Position numbers and translations under genes: made by a program
NCBI GenBank assembly: GCA_041389565.1
Contig: JAWKRP010000031.1
Location: forward strand, 38,821 to 102,820
Length of the DNA stretch: 64,000 nt
Source: JACKEQ01 sp041389565
Lineage (GTDB): Bacteria > Myxococcota_A > UBA796 > GCA-2862545
Direction of reading: 5' to 3'
Shown: piece by piece, positions 45,650 through 53,172 of the stretch
Layout of the letters: each line of letters begins with the position of its first letter
Numbering within the stretch: position 1 is the stretch's first letter
Notes under the pieces: generated by a model
What the model was told of the DNA's origin: nothing
Databases searched by the model: none
Seen by the model: the letters and a program-made list of their open reading frames with translations, nothing else

Positions 45650-47113
45650 CCGCCGGCGCGCCAGCCACGGCAGCACGAGCCCCAGCCACAGCGCGCCCGG
45701 GCCTCCCGAGCACCCGCACCTCTTCTCGTCCGGGGGTTCGGGGGCCGTCGTGAACCACACGTGGCTCGTGACCACCCGCGGATCCGACCCCACGTAGAGC
45801 TGCGCGCGCACCCGGTGCTCGTCGGCGTCCGGCAGGGGCAGCCGGGCTTCGAACGGGTCGGCGTCGATCACGACCGGGTCGCCCGGCACCCCGTCGACCA
45901 CGAACCGCAGCACGTTCCCGGCCCCTCCCGTGACCGTCGCCGTCAGCGGACCCGCACCGGACGCCGTGTCGGTCTCGAGGCCCGCTCCGAGCTCGACCAT
46001 CGGATCGCCCGGCTCCTGCAGCTTCACCACGGTCCGACCGCTCCGGACGCCTGCCAGGAGGGCCTCCACGGACAGCTCGGTCGCGTACACCATCGTGGTG
46101 GGGTTCCCGAGTGGGGAGGCCGTCGGCGAGGTGTCGGTGCCCGCGCGATGGTCGTCGCTGCCCCCGAGCGCCGCCACGTGGTGCCCGTCCGCACACGCGG
46201 CGTCCCAGAACGCGATGGCCGCCTCCGAGAACAGCCCGCCCACGGGCTCGAACCCGCCGGTCTGGATCTCCACCGCGTCGACGAGGCTCCAGTCGAGGTC
46301 GTGCTCCCAGGCGCAGCCGCGACACAGGTTGCCCAGATCGAGCGCCGGGTGGTTGATCGAGAACAGCCCGCCGTCGTCGTGCACCGCGCCCACGGCCGTC
46401 TCCAGCGTGGTGCCGTCGAGCCCGAGCTCGTACGGGAGCGGCCGCGTCACCCCGATGGCGCCGGCGTGCCCGCGGTAGGTCGTGAACTCCTGACCGGGGA
46501 CCAGGAGGACCGTGGGGTGCCGGGCCTGCGCGTCGACCAGGAAGTCGAGCGTGCTCGACGTGTTGTGGTCGCTCAGCACGACGAAGTCGAGCCCGCGCTC
46601 GGCGGCCAGCGTCGCGATGGCGTCGATCTCCGCGTTCGCGTCGCCGCTCTCGAGCGAGTGCACGTGGAAGTCGCCCGCGTACCAGCGCGTGCCGACCTCG
46701 AGCGGCGCGGACGGCACGTACGGGGCGCGGTCTCTCGGGGTCAGCGTCGCTTCGGTCCGGAGCACCACCTCGAGCGCGTAGTCGAACGGGGCGGCGTCCA
46801 TCACGGGCTTCCCGATCGACACGTGCCATGTGCCCGGCGTCATCGGCCCCGGCAGGTAGCTGCGGGATGCGGCGTTCACCCCGAGGATCGCGGGCTCGCT
46901 GTTCCCTCCGCCCCACCCGCGGAACCCGTCCGGGTCGTTCACGCCCCAGTCGAAGAAGTTCGCGGGGTTCAGGCTCGCGTGGCGCACCTCGATCTCGACC
47001 GTGCCGGCAGGAACCTCGAACGCCACACGCTCGAACGGCGTGCCGTCGTCCGTGACGCTGCCGTCGAGGGTGAGCACGGTGTCCTGGGCGAGCGCTGCGA
47101 AGGTGAGCCACAT
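45644..47113 (-). CDS. exported PHP-domain phosphoesterase with MYXO-CTERM-like tail
   Basis: A 489-residue protein. After a short hydrophobic start there is an N-terminal beta domain (about 10-130). A complete PHP metal site follows: DFHVHS, ERGLDFVVLSDHN, SINHPA and GSDDHRAG. After a C-terminal beta domain it ends in RCGCSGGPGALWLGLVLPWLARRR. A Cys-rich turn, hydrophobic helix and basic end form the MYXO-CTERM sorting pattern of myxobacteria. It probably hydrolyses phosphoesters at the cell surface. It is the last gene of a four-gene operon, 36 bp after the previous stop. It overlaps the convergent kinase stop by 6 bp. Confidence 0.85.
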   Translation of the reverse strand: MWLTFAALAQDTVLTLDGSVTDDGTPFERVAFEVPAGTVEIEVRHASLNPANFFDWGVNDPDGFRGWGGGNSEPAILGVNAASRSYLPGPMTPGTWHVSIGKPVMDAAPFDYALEVVLRTEATLTPRDRAPYVPSAPLEVGTRWYAGDFHVHSLESGDANAEIDAIATLAAERGLDFVVLSDHNTSSTLDFLVDAQARHPTVLLVPGQEFTTYRGHAGAIGVTRPLPYELGLDGTTLETAVGAVHDDGGLFSINHPALDLGNLCRGCAWEHDLDWSLVDAVEIQTGGFEPVGGLFSEAAIAFWDAACADGHHVAALGGSDDHRAGTDTSPTASPLGNPTTMVYATELSVEALLAGVRSGRTVVKLQEPGDPMVELGAGLETDTASGAGPLTATVTGGAGNVLRFVVDGVPGDPVVIDADPFEARLPLPDADEHRVRAQLYVGSDPRVVTSHVWFTTAPEPPDEKRCGCSGGPGALWLGLVLPWLARRRS

Positions 47114-47149
47114 GCCGCCATCGTAGCGCTGTAGAGGGCTGTAGAGGGC

Positions 47150-47659
47150 CTAGTGGGTCTGCGCCTGGATCCACTCGTCGAGCAGCCCGCCCACCCGGCG
47201 CGCGATGGACGGCGTGGCCGCGATCAGCGCGTCGTTCTCGCGCTCGTGGGCGTACAGCAGGTGCACCGGCACGGTGAAGTCGACCGTCGCGGCGTCGTCG
47301 AGCGCGGCGGGGTCGGCCAGGCGGGCCTCGACCTCGACCGTCCACCGGTAGCGGCCGTTCATCTGGGACGAGAAGCGCGCCGTGCTCTCCACGAGCAGCA
47401 CGAGCCCGCCCGAAGCGCCCTCGGCGAGCATCTCGAGGCGCCGGCGGTGGGGACCGGAGACGGACACGGCCATGGGCGTGAGGTTCCGGCGCTGGACCTC
47501 GGCGACGATCGCGTCGAGCGCGGTGTCGTCGGCCTCGACCGGGCCGTCGGTCGCGCTCTGGAGCACGCTCGCGAGGCGGACCGGCGCGGGCTGCGCGGCC
47601 TGCGGGACCGTCGGATGCGGGCACCCCGCGAGCAGGAACAGGAACGGCAGGAGACGCAT
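47150..47659 (-). CDS. lipoprotein, hypothetical
   Basis: A 169-residue lipoprotein (lipobox LLAGC, Cys13) with a Pro/Ala linker and a beta/alpha domain of about 110 residues (RRNLTPMAVSVSG, GGLVLLVESTARF, RYRWTVEVEARLA). No domain is recognised. Its start overlaps the stop of the maltoporin-like gene (ATGA), so it may assist that barrel. The 10-mer CTGTAGAGGG is repeated twice (47129-47148) just after its stop. Confidence 0.72.
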   Translation of the reverse strand: MRLLPFLFLLAGCPHPTVPQAAQPAPVRLASVLQSATDGPVEADDTALDAIVAEVQRRNLTPMAVSVSGPHRRRLEMLAEGASGGLVLLVESTARFSSQMNGRYRWTVEVEARLADPAALDDAATVDFTVPVHLLYAHERENDALIAATPSIARRVGGLLDEWIQAQTH

Positions 47660-49110
47660 CAGAACCAGACCTCGGCTTCGAGCGCCAGCAGGTGGTGGAC
47701 GTGCTGCTCGACCGTCCCGAACTCGTTGTACTGGTCGAGCTCTTCGACGAACGCGTTCCCGAAGGCGTTGTTCTGGCTGGAGAACTGCACGCCGTAGAGG
47801 GCGCGGAGCGACGGACGCGCGAACACGCCCGGCCCGAGCGGGTTGATCACGAGGCCACCCTTGAGCTGCGCGGTATCGCGCGTGTCGCTGTCGCCGAGCT
47901 CGAGCCCGCGGGCGTCGGGCATCCCCCCGGTGTTCCGGAAGATCGAGTCGGCGTGCTCGCGGAACGCGTTGCCGTTCTTCGACACCTCGCGCGCGATGGC
48001 ACCCTCGGCGAGCACGTGCAGGGTGGGCGTGGCGTAGGCCTGCAGGCGAACCACCGTGGACGCGTACCAGCGCGCGTGGTCGGAAGGCGAGATCGTGTTG
48101 TCGCCGTCGGTGTGGTCGCCGTACAGGATGCCCCACGCCGCATCGAGCTTGTCGGGCACGAGCTTCAGCTGCATCTCGTTGCCGAGCATCAGCATCGTGC
48201 GCTCGTCGGTGAAGTCGTGCACGAAGATCTGGAGCGGCTTGCCGCCCAGCGACTCCTCCGTGAACGTGTCGGGATGTGCACGGCCGTAGCGCAGGAAGAG
48301 GTTGTTCCAGCGCAGCGGCCCGACCCCGCCGAACCCGAGGTAGCCGACCGCGTTGTACGACACGGACTGGCGGGCCTCGGGGTCGTAGAAGAAGTCTTCG
48401 AGACCCGGGCGTTCCTGCTGGTAGCGCTCGGCGACCTCGCCGCGGACCCAGTCTTCGTACTCGACGTTCGGCGTCTGGTACGGCGCGTTCACCGAGCCCT
48501 TCACGCCCGGCTCGTAGCGCACCTCACCGCCCGCGCCGACCTCGAAGTGGGGCACACGGATCCGCGCGGCCGCACCGACGGTGGGGATCGCGCTGTACCG
48601 GGCGCCACGCAGGCCGTAGCCGGCGTCTCCGAGCCCCACCAGGACCTCGGCGTGGTCGGACTGGTAGCGCGCGGACGCGCCGACGGTCTGGAAGAACAGC
48701 GTGGCGGGCCGCATGTCGTACAGGCCCATGTCGCCGAAGAAGTACTCGAGCGTGCCCACGCGCCAGGTGACGTCGTTCACCCCGACGTTTCCGGACTCGA
48801 TGAACACCTGCGACATGCGGAACGCGTCGAGGAAGCCGTTCCCAGGGTCGGCGCCCGCGATCGAGCCGCCCTCGAAGCGCGCGTGCAGGGTGGTCCACGG
48901 GGCGTCGCCCGAAGGCTCGAGCACGTCGTAGCGGAGCTCGACCATGCCGTACGAGCCCTCGTTCATCAGGCGCCCGTACAGGTTCCAGTACCCGAGGCGG
49001 CCCGAGCCCCCCTGCAGGTCGGGGCGAGCCGCCACGCGGAAGTACCCACCCACGTCCGCGCGACCCGCAGACGCGACCGGAACCGACAACAGGGCCAGGA
49101 CGATCGACAT
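47659..49110 (-). CDS. outer-membrane beta-barrel, maltoporin-like
   Basis: A 483-residue protein with a signal peptide (cleavage after ASA), then an YFRVAARPDLQGG start, long amphipathic strands, KLVPDKLDAAWG, and a C-terminal strand ending LLALEAEVWF. The aromatic C-terminus and an N-terminal region rich in Gly and Tyr resemble LamB-type sugar porins, but no maltoporin motif was confirmed. It would let oligosaccharides through the outer membrane; this fits the secreted GH13 enzymes at 35.9 and 53.2 kb, which are not adjacent. It starts the operon with the lipoprotein and PHP protein. Confidence 0.68.
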   Translation of the reverse strand: MSIVLALLSVPVASAGRADVGGYFRVAARPDLQGGSGRLGYWNLYGRLMNEGSYGMVELRYDVLEPSGDAPWTTLHARFEGGSIAGADPGNGFLDAFRMSQVFIESGNVGVNDVTWRVGTLEYFFGDMGLYDMRPATLFFQTVGASARYQSDHAEVLVGLGDAGYGLRGARYSAIPTVGAAARIRVPHFEVGAGGEVRYEPGVKGSVNAPYQTPNVEYEDWVRGEVAERYQQERPGLEDFFYDPEARQSVSYNAVGYLGFGGVGPLRWNNLFLRYGRAHPDTFTEESLGGKPLQIFVHDFTDERTMLMLGNEMQLKLVPDKLDAAWGILYGDHTDGDNTISPSDHARWYASTVVRLQAYATPTLHVLAEGAIAREVSKNGNAFREHADSIFRNTGGMPDARGLELGDSDTRDTAQLKGGLVINPLGPGVFARPSLRALYGVQFSSQNNAFGNAFVEELDQYNEFGTVEQHVHHLLALEAEVWF

Positions 49111-49141
49111 CCGCGCCTGCTATCTCACGCGCTCCGCAGGA

Positions 49142-49519
49142 TCACGGACAGATCTGGGCGTCCAGCGCTCCGGCGAGCTCGCTGGCCTCGCCGTCGAGCG
49201 AAGCCGACCCGTCATCCGTCGAGAGCCAGGCATGTCCCGCGTAGACCAGCGGAAGCGCATCCTCGGCACCGCCCGCCGCGAGGTTCAGCTCGGCGACGAT
49301 GAGCGCCGCGGACAAGGCATCGCGACCGTCGCGAGCGGGCAGCTCCAGCAGATCCATGGCGTCGGACAGCGCCACGGGAGCCCCGCCGACCCACACCTCG
49401 TCGAGCGGCCAGTCGGCGGAGCGCCCACTCCAGAACGCAGCGTCGCCACACGGAGCGACAGGATCGGTGGAGCAGGCAACGGCGAAGAACACAGGAAGCA
49501 ACAGAGAGAAGAACCGCAT
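49142..49519 (-). CDS. small lipoprotein, hypothetical
   Basis: A 125-residue lipoprotein (lipobox AVAC, Cys16) with a few further Cys (APCGD and a final CP). The mature domain is about 100 residues, acidic and helical (ALSAALIVAELNLAAGGAEDALPL). The ATG has GAGG 6 bases upstream. It lies 31 bp upstream of the maltoporin-like gene start, on the same strand, and may lead that operon. A 142-bp AT-richer divergent gap separates it from the kinase gene. Confidence 0.68.
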   Translation of the reverse strand: MRFFSLLLPVFFAVACSTDPVAPCGDAAFWSGRSADWPLDEVWVGGAPVALSDAMDLLELPARDGRDALSAALIVAELNLAAGGAEDALPLVYAGHAWLSTDDGSASLDGEASELAGALDAQICP

Positions 49520-49550
49520 CACAAACCTCGAAAATGCATGAGAGCAAGTA

Positions 49551-49579
49551 TTGACTTTGCAATACGCGTGCCATGTAAA
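49551..49579 (+). promoter_or_regulatory. sigma-70-like promoter TTGACT-17-TGTAAA
   Basis: TTGACT (5/6 match to -35) and TGTAAA (4/6 match to -10) are 17 bp apart in an unusually AT-rich patch. The predicted TSS is near 49586, about 75 bases before the kinase GTG. A second -10-like element (TACACT 49650) sits closer and would give a leaderless mRNA. Confidence 0.42.
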
Positions 49580-49649
49580 GAGGGTGAAAAGCCACGGAGA
49601 TCGTGCATCAGCGCGCGCCGACCGCGATCCTTTTCCCGCACCGGGCGCG

Positions 49650-49655
49650 TACACT
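49650..49655 (+). promoter_or_regulatory. -10-like TACACT 6 bases before the kinase start
   Basis: TACACT lies at -12 to -7 relative to GTG 49662 (an ATG follows at 49665). There is no SD. It is the third case with this geometry in the window. Confidence 0.33.
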
Positions 49656-49661
49656 GCCCGC

Positions 49662-52534
49662 GTGATGCCCCACCGAATCGGCGACTGGAACCTGCACGAG
49701 CCCATCGGGAGGGGCCGCCAGGTGTCCGTGTGGCGGGCCTCCCACGCCCACCGCCCGCTCGAGGCCGCGCTGAAGGTCGCGCATGCGCCCATCGGCCGCG
49801 ATCTGCCCACCACCATGGCCCGGATCGCCGCTCATGCCGCGCTCGACCACCCCGGCATCGAGCGCCTGGTCGACACGGGGTCCGTCCCCCTCGACGGGGT
49901 CGCGCACCTGTGGACCGCCTTCGAGCTCCTCCCGGGCGGAACCCTCGCCGACCGTGCGGACGACCTCGACTGGGAGACCACCGCCGACCTCCTCGAGCAG
50001 CTGCTCCACGCCCTCGCGTACGCCCATGCGAGCGGCACCGTCCATCGCGACGTGAAGCCCGAGAACGTGCTGTTCCGCAGCCGCCTGGGGTGGGAGGCCG
50101 TGCTGTCGGACTTCGGGCTCGCCTGGCGCCGGCGGCCCCGGTCCGAAGAGCCCGGCAGTGGTGCCACGCCCGCCTTCGCGCCGCCCGAGCAGAGCGTCGG
50201 GAGCGCGACCGCCCAGGGTCCCTACACCGACCTCTACGCCGTGGGCGCGCTCGCCTGGTGGTGCCTCACGGGGCGGCCGCCGTTCGGAGACGCCGACGCG
50301 CGCGCCGTGACGTGGGCGCACCGCCACAGTCCCCTCCCCGACCTCGTGCCGAGGTTCACCGTGCCTCCGGAGGCCGTGCCCTGGGTCCGCCGCCTACTCC
50401 GGAAGGACCCCCACGCCCGCGGCGCGCTGCCCGACGTCCTGGCCGCGCTGCAGCGCCTCCGCGGGCGCGACCCCTCGATTCCGTCCTACGCGGACTGGGT
50501 CTCCCACCCCCGACCCGCGTGGACCGCCGGCCTGGTGGGCGTCGCGCCCACTCCCCTCGTGGGCCGCACCGCCCTCCTCGACCGACTCGCCGGCCGCCTT
50601 GGGACGGGGCGCACCCACCGCATCGTCGCGCCCGCCGACACGGGGCGACAGGCGTTCGTGGCCCAGCTCGGGCGGTACCTGTTCGCCACGGGTCTCGCGA
50701 TGCCCGTCGGTCTCTCGGCGCGCGCCGAGCCGTTCGAGCACGCGCTCGCCCACTGGCTCCGGGTGGATCTCCCGTCCGACGATCCGGCCCTCGCGCTCCG
50801 CCAGCGCCTCCAAGCGTTCGGCCTGAACACCCCCATCGACGTGGCCCTGTACACCGAGGCCGCCGAGTCGCTCCGCGCCCGCCGGGGGTGTCGCGGGGCC
50901 CGTGCGCTGCTGCGCCGACTGTGGCGGTCCGCGGGCTACGAGCGCCCGCTCCTGCTCATGACCGACGGGCCTGCCCCCGAGGTGCGCCGGTTCTGCGAGT
51001 CCCTGCTCGCCGACGGCGAAGCGGGCCTGCACCTCGAGCTCGCGACAGAGGGGTCCGGGCCGGACACCACCCGACTGCGGCCCCTCTCCGTGCGCGACCG
51101 CGAGCGGCTGCTCGACGCCATGGCACCGCTCTCGCCCGCCCTCAGGAGCACGCTCGCCGGTGCATCGACGGGCTGGCCCACGGAGGTCGCACGCCACCTG
51201 GCCCGCGCGCTCCCGACCCTGGAGTGGTCGCGAGACCGTCTCGGAGCCCAGGGAGACCCCTCGTCCGCGACCCTCCCCGGGATCGCCCCCCACCTGCGAG
51301 TCGGCCTCGGCGTCGCCGCCCTGATGACCCCGTTCCGCGCGCCCCTCTGGAGGGTGGCGCTGGAATCGCTCGGTGTGGACGCTCCCGAAGGGGTGTTCGC
51401 CGCACTCCAGCGCCGCGGCACCTTCACGTTCACGCCCTCGGGGTTCGTGCTCGCCGACCCCGCCGTGCGGGCATCCGCGCTCGAGGGCGTACCCCCCGAG
51501 GCCCTGCAGGCCTGGCATCGGGCGCTCGCGCTGGCCGGTGCCCGACATCCCATCGACGCGGGCCGGCACCTCCTGGCGGCCGGGTGCGGGCTCCCTGGGC
51601 TCCCGGTCGCCCCGCGGAGATCGTGCACGGCGCTCGACTGGCGCTCGAGGTGCTGGACGACGACGACCCCCGCGTCGGGCAGTGCCTGGCCGCCATCGCG
51701 GTGGCGTCGAGCGGCGACACATCGGCCTTCGGCGCGGCCACCGAAGCGCTCTGCGACTGGCTCGCGCGCACGAACGACCCCACGTGGGCGGCGCACGGGC
51801 CCTTCCTGCGCGGCTGGGCGTGCCTGTTCGACGGCCGCCTCGACGAGGCGCGCGAGCACCTGCACGCGTCGCTCGCCCACGGTCCGGGAGCCCCGCTGTA
51901 CGGGCACGTGCACCGGGCGCTCGGCGAAGTGGCCGTGCAGCAGGGCCGTCTCGACGAGGCCGTCGCGCACGGCACGCACGCGGTGCAGTCCGCACATCCC
52001 AGCGAGTCCCAGCTCGCCCGGCTCGACCTCGCCTGGGCCCTGGGTGCCGCGAGCCGCATCCCGGAGGCCCGCGAGGTGCTCGCGTCCGCGGAGCCCCTCC
52101 TGCAGCCGAGCCATCGCCCGACGGCCTTCCAGGTGCGCGGCGACCTCGACCGGTGGGCGGGCGCCCTCGACGACGCCACCGTCGCCTACGCCGAAGCCCA
52201 GCGGTGGGCGTCCCACCTCGGGCTCTCGCAGAGCGCTCACCGCACGAACCGCCTGCTGCTCGACCACGAGCGCGGCGACCCCGGCCTCCCAGACGCCCTG
52301 TCCGCCGTGCTGGACGAGCCGGCAGCGTGGATCCAGGGCCCGCTGCGCGCGCTGGCCGTCCGCGCGACCGTCTCCACGGGCGGTGTGCTGTTCGAGCGCG
52401 CGCTCACCGGGCTGGAGTCCGACGGGCTCGTGTGGGACCCCGACGCGGTGCGTCTGCTCCGGGAGGCCCGTCGGCACGGTACGTCCGCGCAGGCGGCACG
52501 CATCGGGGCCGTGCTCGGGCCCTGGGATCGCTAG
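49662..52534 (+). CDS. Ser/Thr kinase with degenerate ATPase and TPR region, apparent frameshift
   Basis: The first about 650 residues (one frame) have a kinase with GRGRQVSV, Lys38, HRDVKPEN (128-135) and DFG 150-152, then an ATPase-like region with PLVGR but a P-loop reduced to APADTGRQ (no GKS), so nucleotide binding is doubtful. The TPR region continues in a different frame from about 51612 (EIVHGARLALEVLDDDD) to the stop at 52534. The frame change, near GCCCCGCGGAG at about 51605-51618, behaves like one missing base. The whole would be about 957 residues, similar in layout to the two other kinase-ATPase-TPR proteins. It is either an inactivated gene or a sequencing artefact. It starts at GTG 49662 or ATG 49665. 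Confidence 0.75.
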
Positions 52535-52564
52535 GAGCCCGTCGCGCATTGCGCGGCGGACTCC
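52534..52564 (+). terminator. hairpin right after the kinase stop
   Basis: A 31-base element starting at the last base of the stop codon. GGAGCCCGTCGCGCA pairs with the following TGCGCGGCGGACTCC, with two G-T pairs and almost no loop. It lacks a T tract, so it may be a rho-dependent or bidirectional stop. Confidence 0.5.
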
Positions 52565-52587
52565 TCCCGTGCCCAGCCGAAGGCGGT

Positions 52588-53136
52588 GCCCGCGCCCGTG
52601 CCCGTGCCCGTTCAGGCGGGCAGCGGCGCTCGGGCTCGCCAGAGCTCGAGGAGGTTGTGGACGGTACACACGAAGCCCCACTCGGCTCGAGCCGCTTGGA
52701 GGCCCCGACGCGGCATGTGGCGGAATCCCATCGCCTCCTTGATCTGGCCGAATACGGGTTCGACCATCCATTTCCTCGCTCTGTCCTGTTCTCTCCCTTC
52801 TGATCGCTTCAGCTTCGCTCGCAGGCGCATCATTCCGGCCTTCTGACAGAGCTCGAGCACCTGCACGAACAGGTCGCTGAGCGCGTCCGCGTGGTCCTTT
52901 CTGAAGCGCGCGATCGTCGCATGGTCGGGGTGGCTCTCACCGGCCATTACCCGCGTCCCCACGTCCTCGTAGACGGCGGCAGCAGGAAGGACTGCTCCGG
53001 CGAGGACGACGAGAGGTACTTCTTGGAGATCATGCCCCAGTAGATCACCGCCCTGAAACGCCGTCGATCCCCCGGCCGAGAGGGCGCTCCCGACGTCCCG
53101 AATCGGGCACGGGCATGGGCACGGGCACGGGCACGG
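52588..53136. mobile_element. IS1182-like insertion sequence remnant flanked by inverted GTGCCC repeats
   Basis: A transposase remnant (52612-53033) lies between two low-complexity arms: CCCGTGCCCGTGCCCGT on the left (about 52592-52610) and its complement ACGGGCACGGGCACGGG on the right (about 53104-53136). The arms could be expanded terminal inverted repeats or repeat tracts that the element sits in. I saw no target-site duplication. The element is a doubly deleted, non-autonomous copy. Confidence 0.6.
52612..53033 (-). pseudogene. IS1182-family transposase fragment
   Basis: The N-terminal piece (from ATG 53033) begins MISKKY and contains FLLPPS, like the start of IS1182 transposases. After a first deletion it resumes in another frame with YEDVGTRV...HPDHATIARFRKDH, then DLFVQVLELCQKAG. 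A second deletion removes the catalytic DDE core, and the end (RKWMVEPVFGQIKEAMGFR and EWGFVCTVHNLLEL) is the family's C-terminus. It cannot be active. Confidence 0.82.
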
Positions 53137-53137
53137 A

Positions 53138-53172
53138 AGGAGCCTGGAGCGCGCTACGCGTGCCAGGCTCCT
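53138..53172 (-). terminator. hairpin overlapping the isoamylase stop
   Basis: AGGAGCCTGG (53138-53147) and CCAGGCTCCT (53163-53172) form a perfect 10-bp stem with a 15-base loop containing CGCGC. It lies at and just after the stop codon of the minus-strand gene. It lacks a strong T run, but the position fits a transcription terminator. Confidence 0.55.

Noticed and set aside
45525..47624. 699-residue minus-strand frame over the PHP gene
   Set aside because: Arg/Gly/Ala-rich with no motifs. The PHP frame at 45644-47113 has complete metal ligands and a sorting tail.
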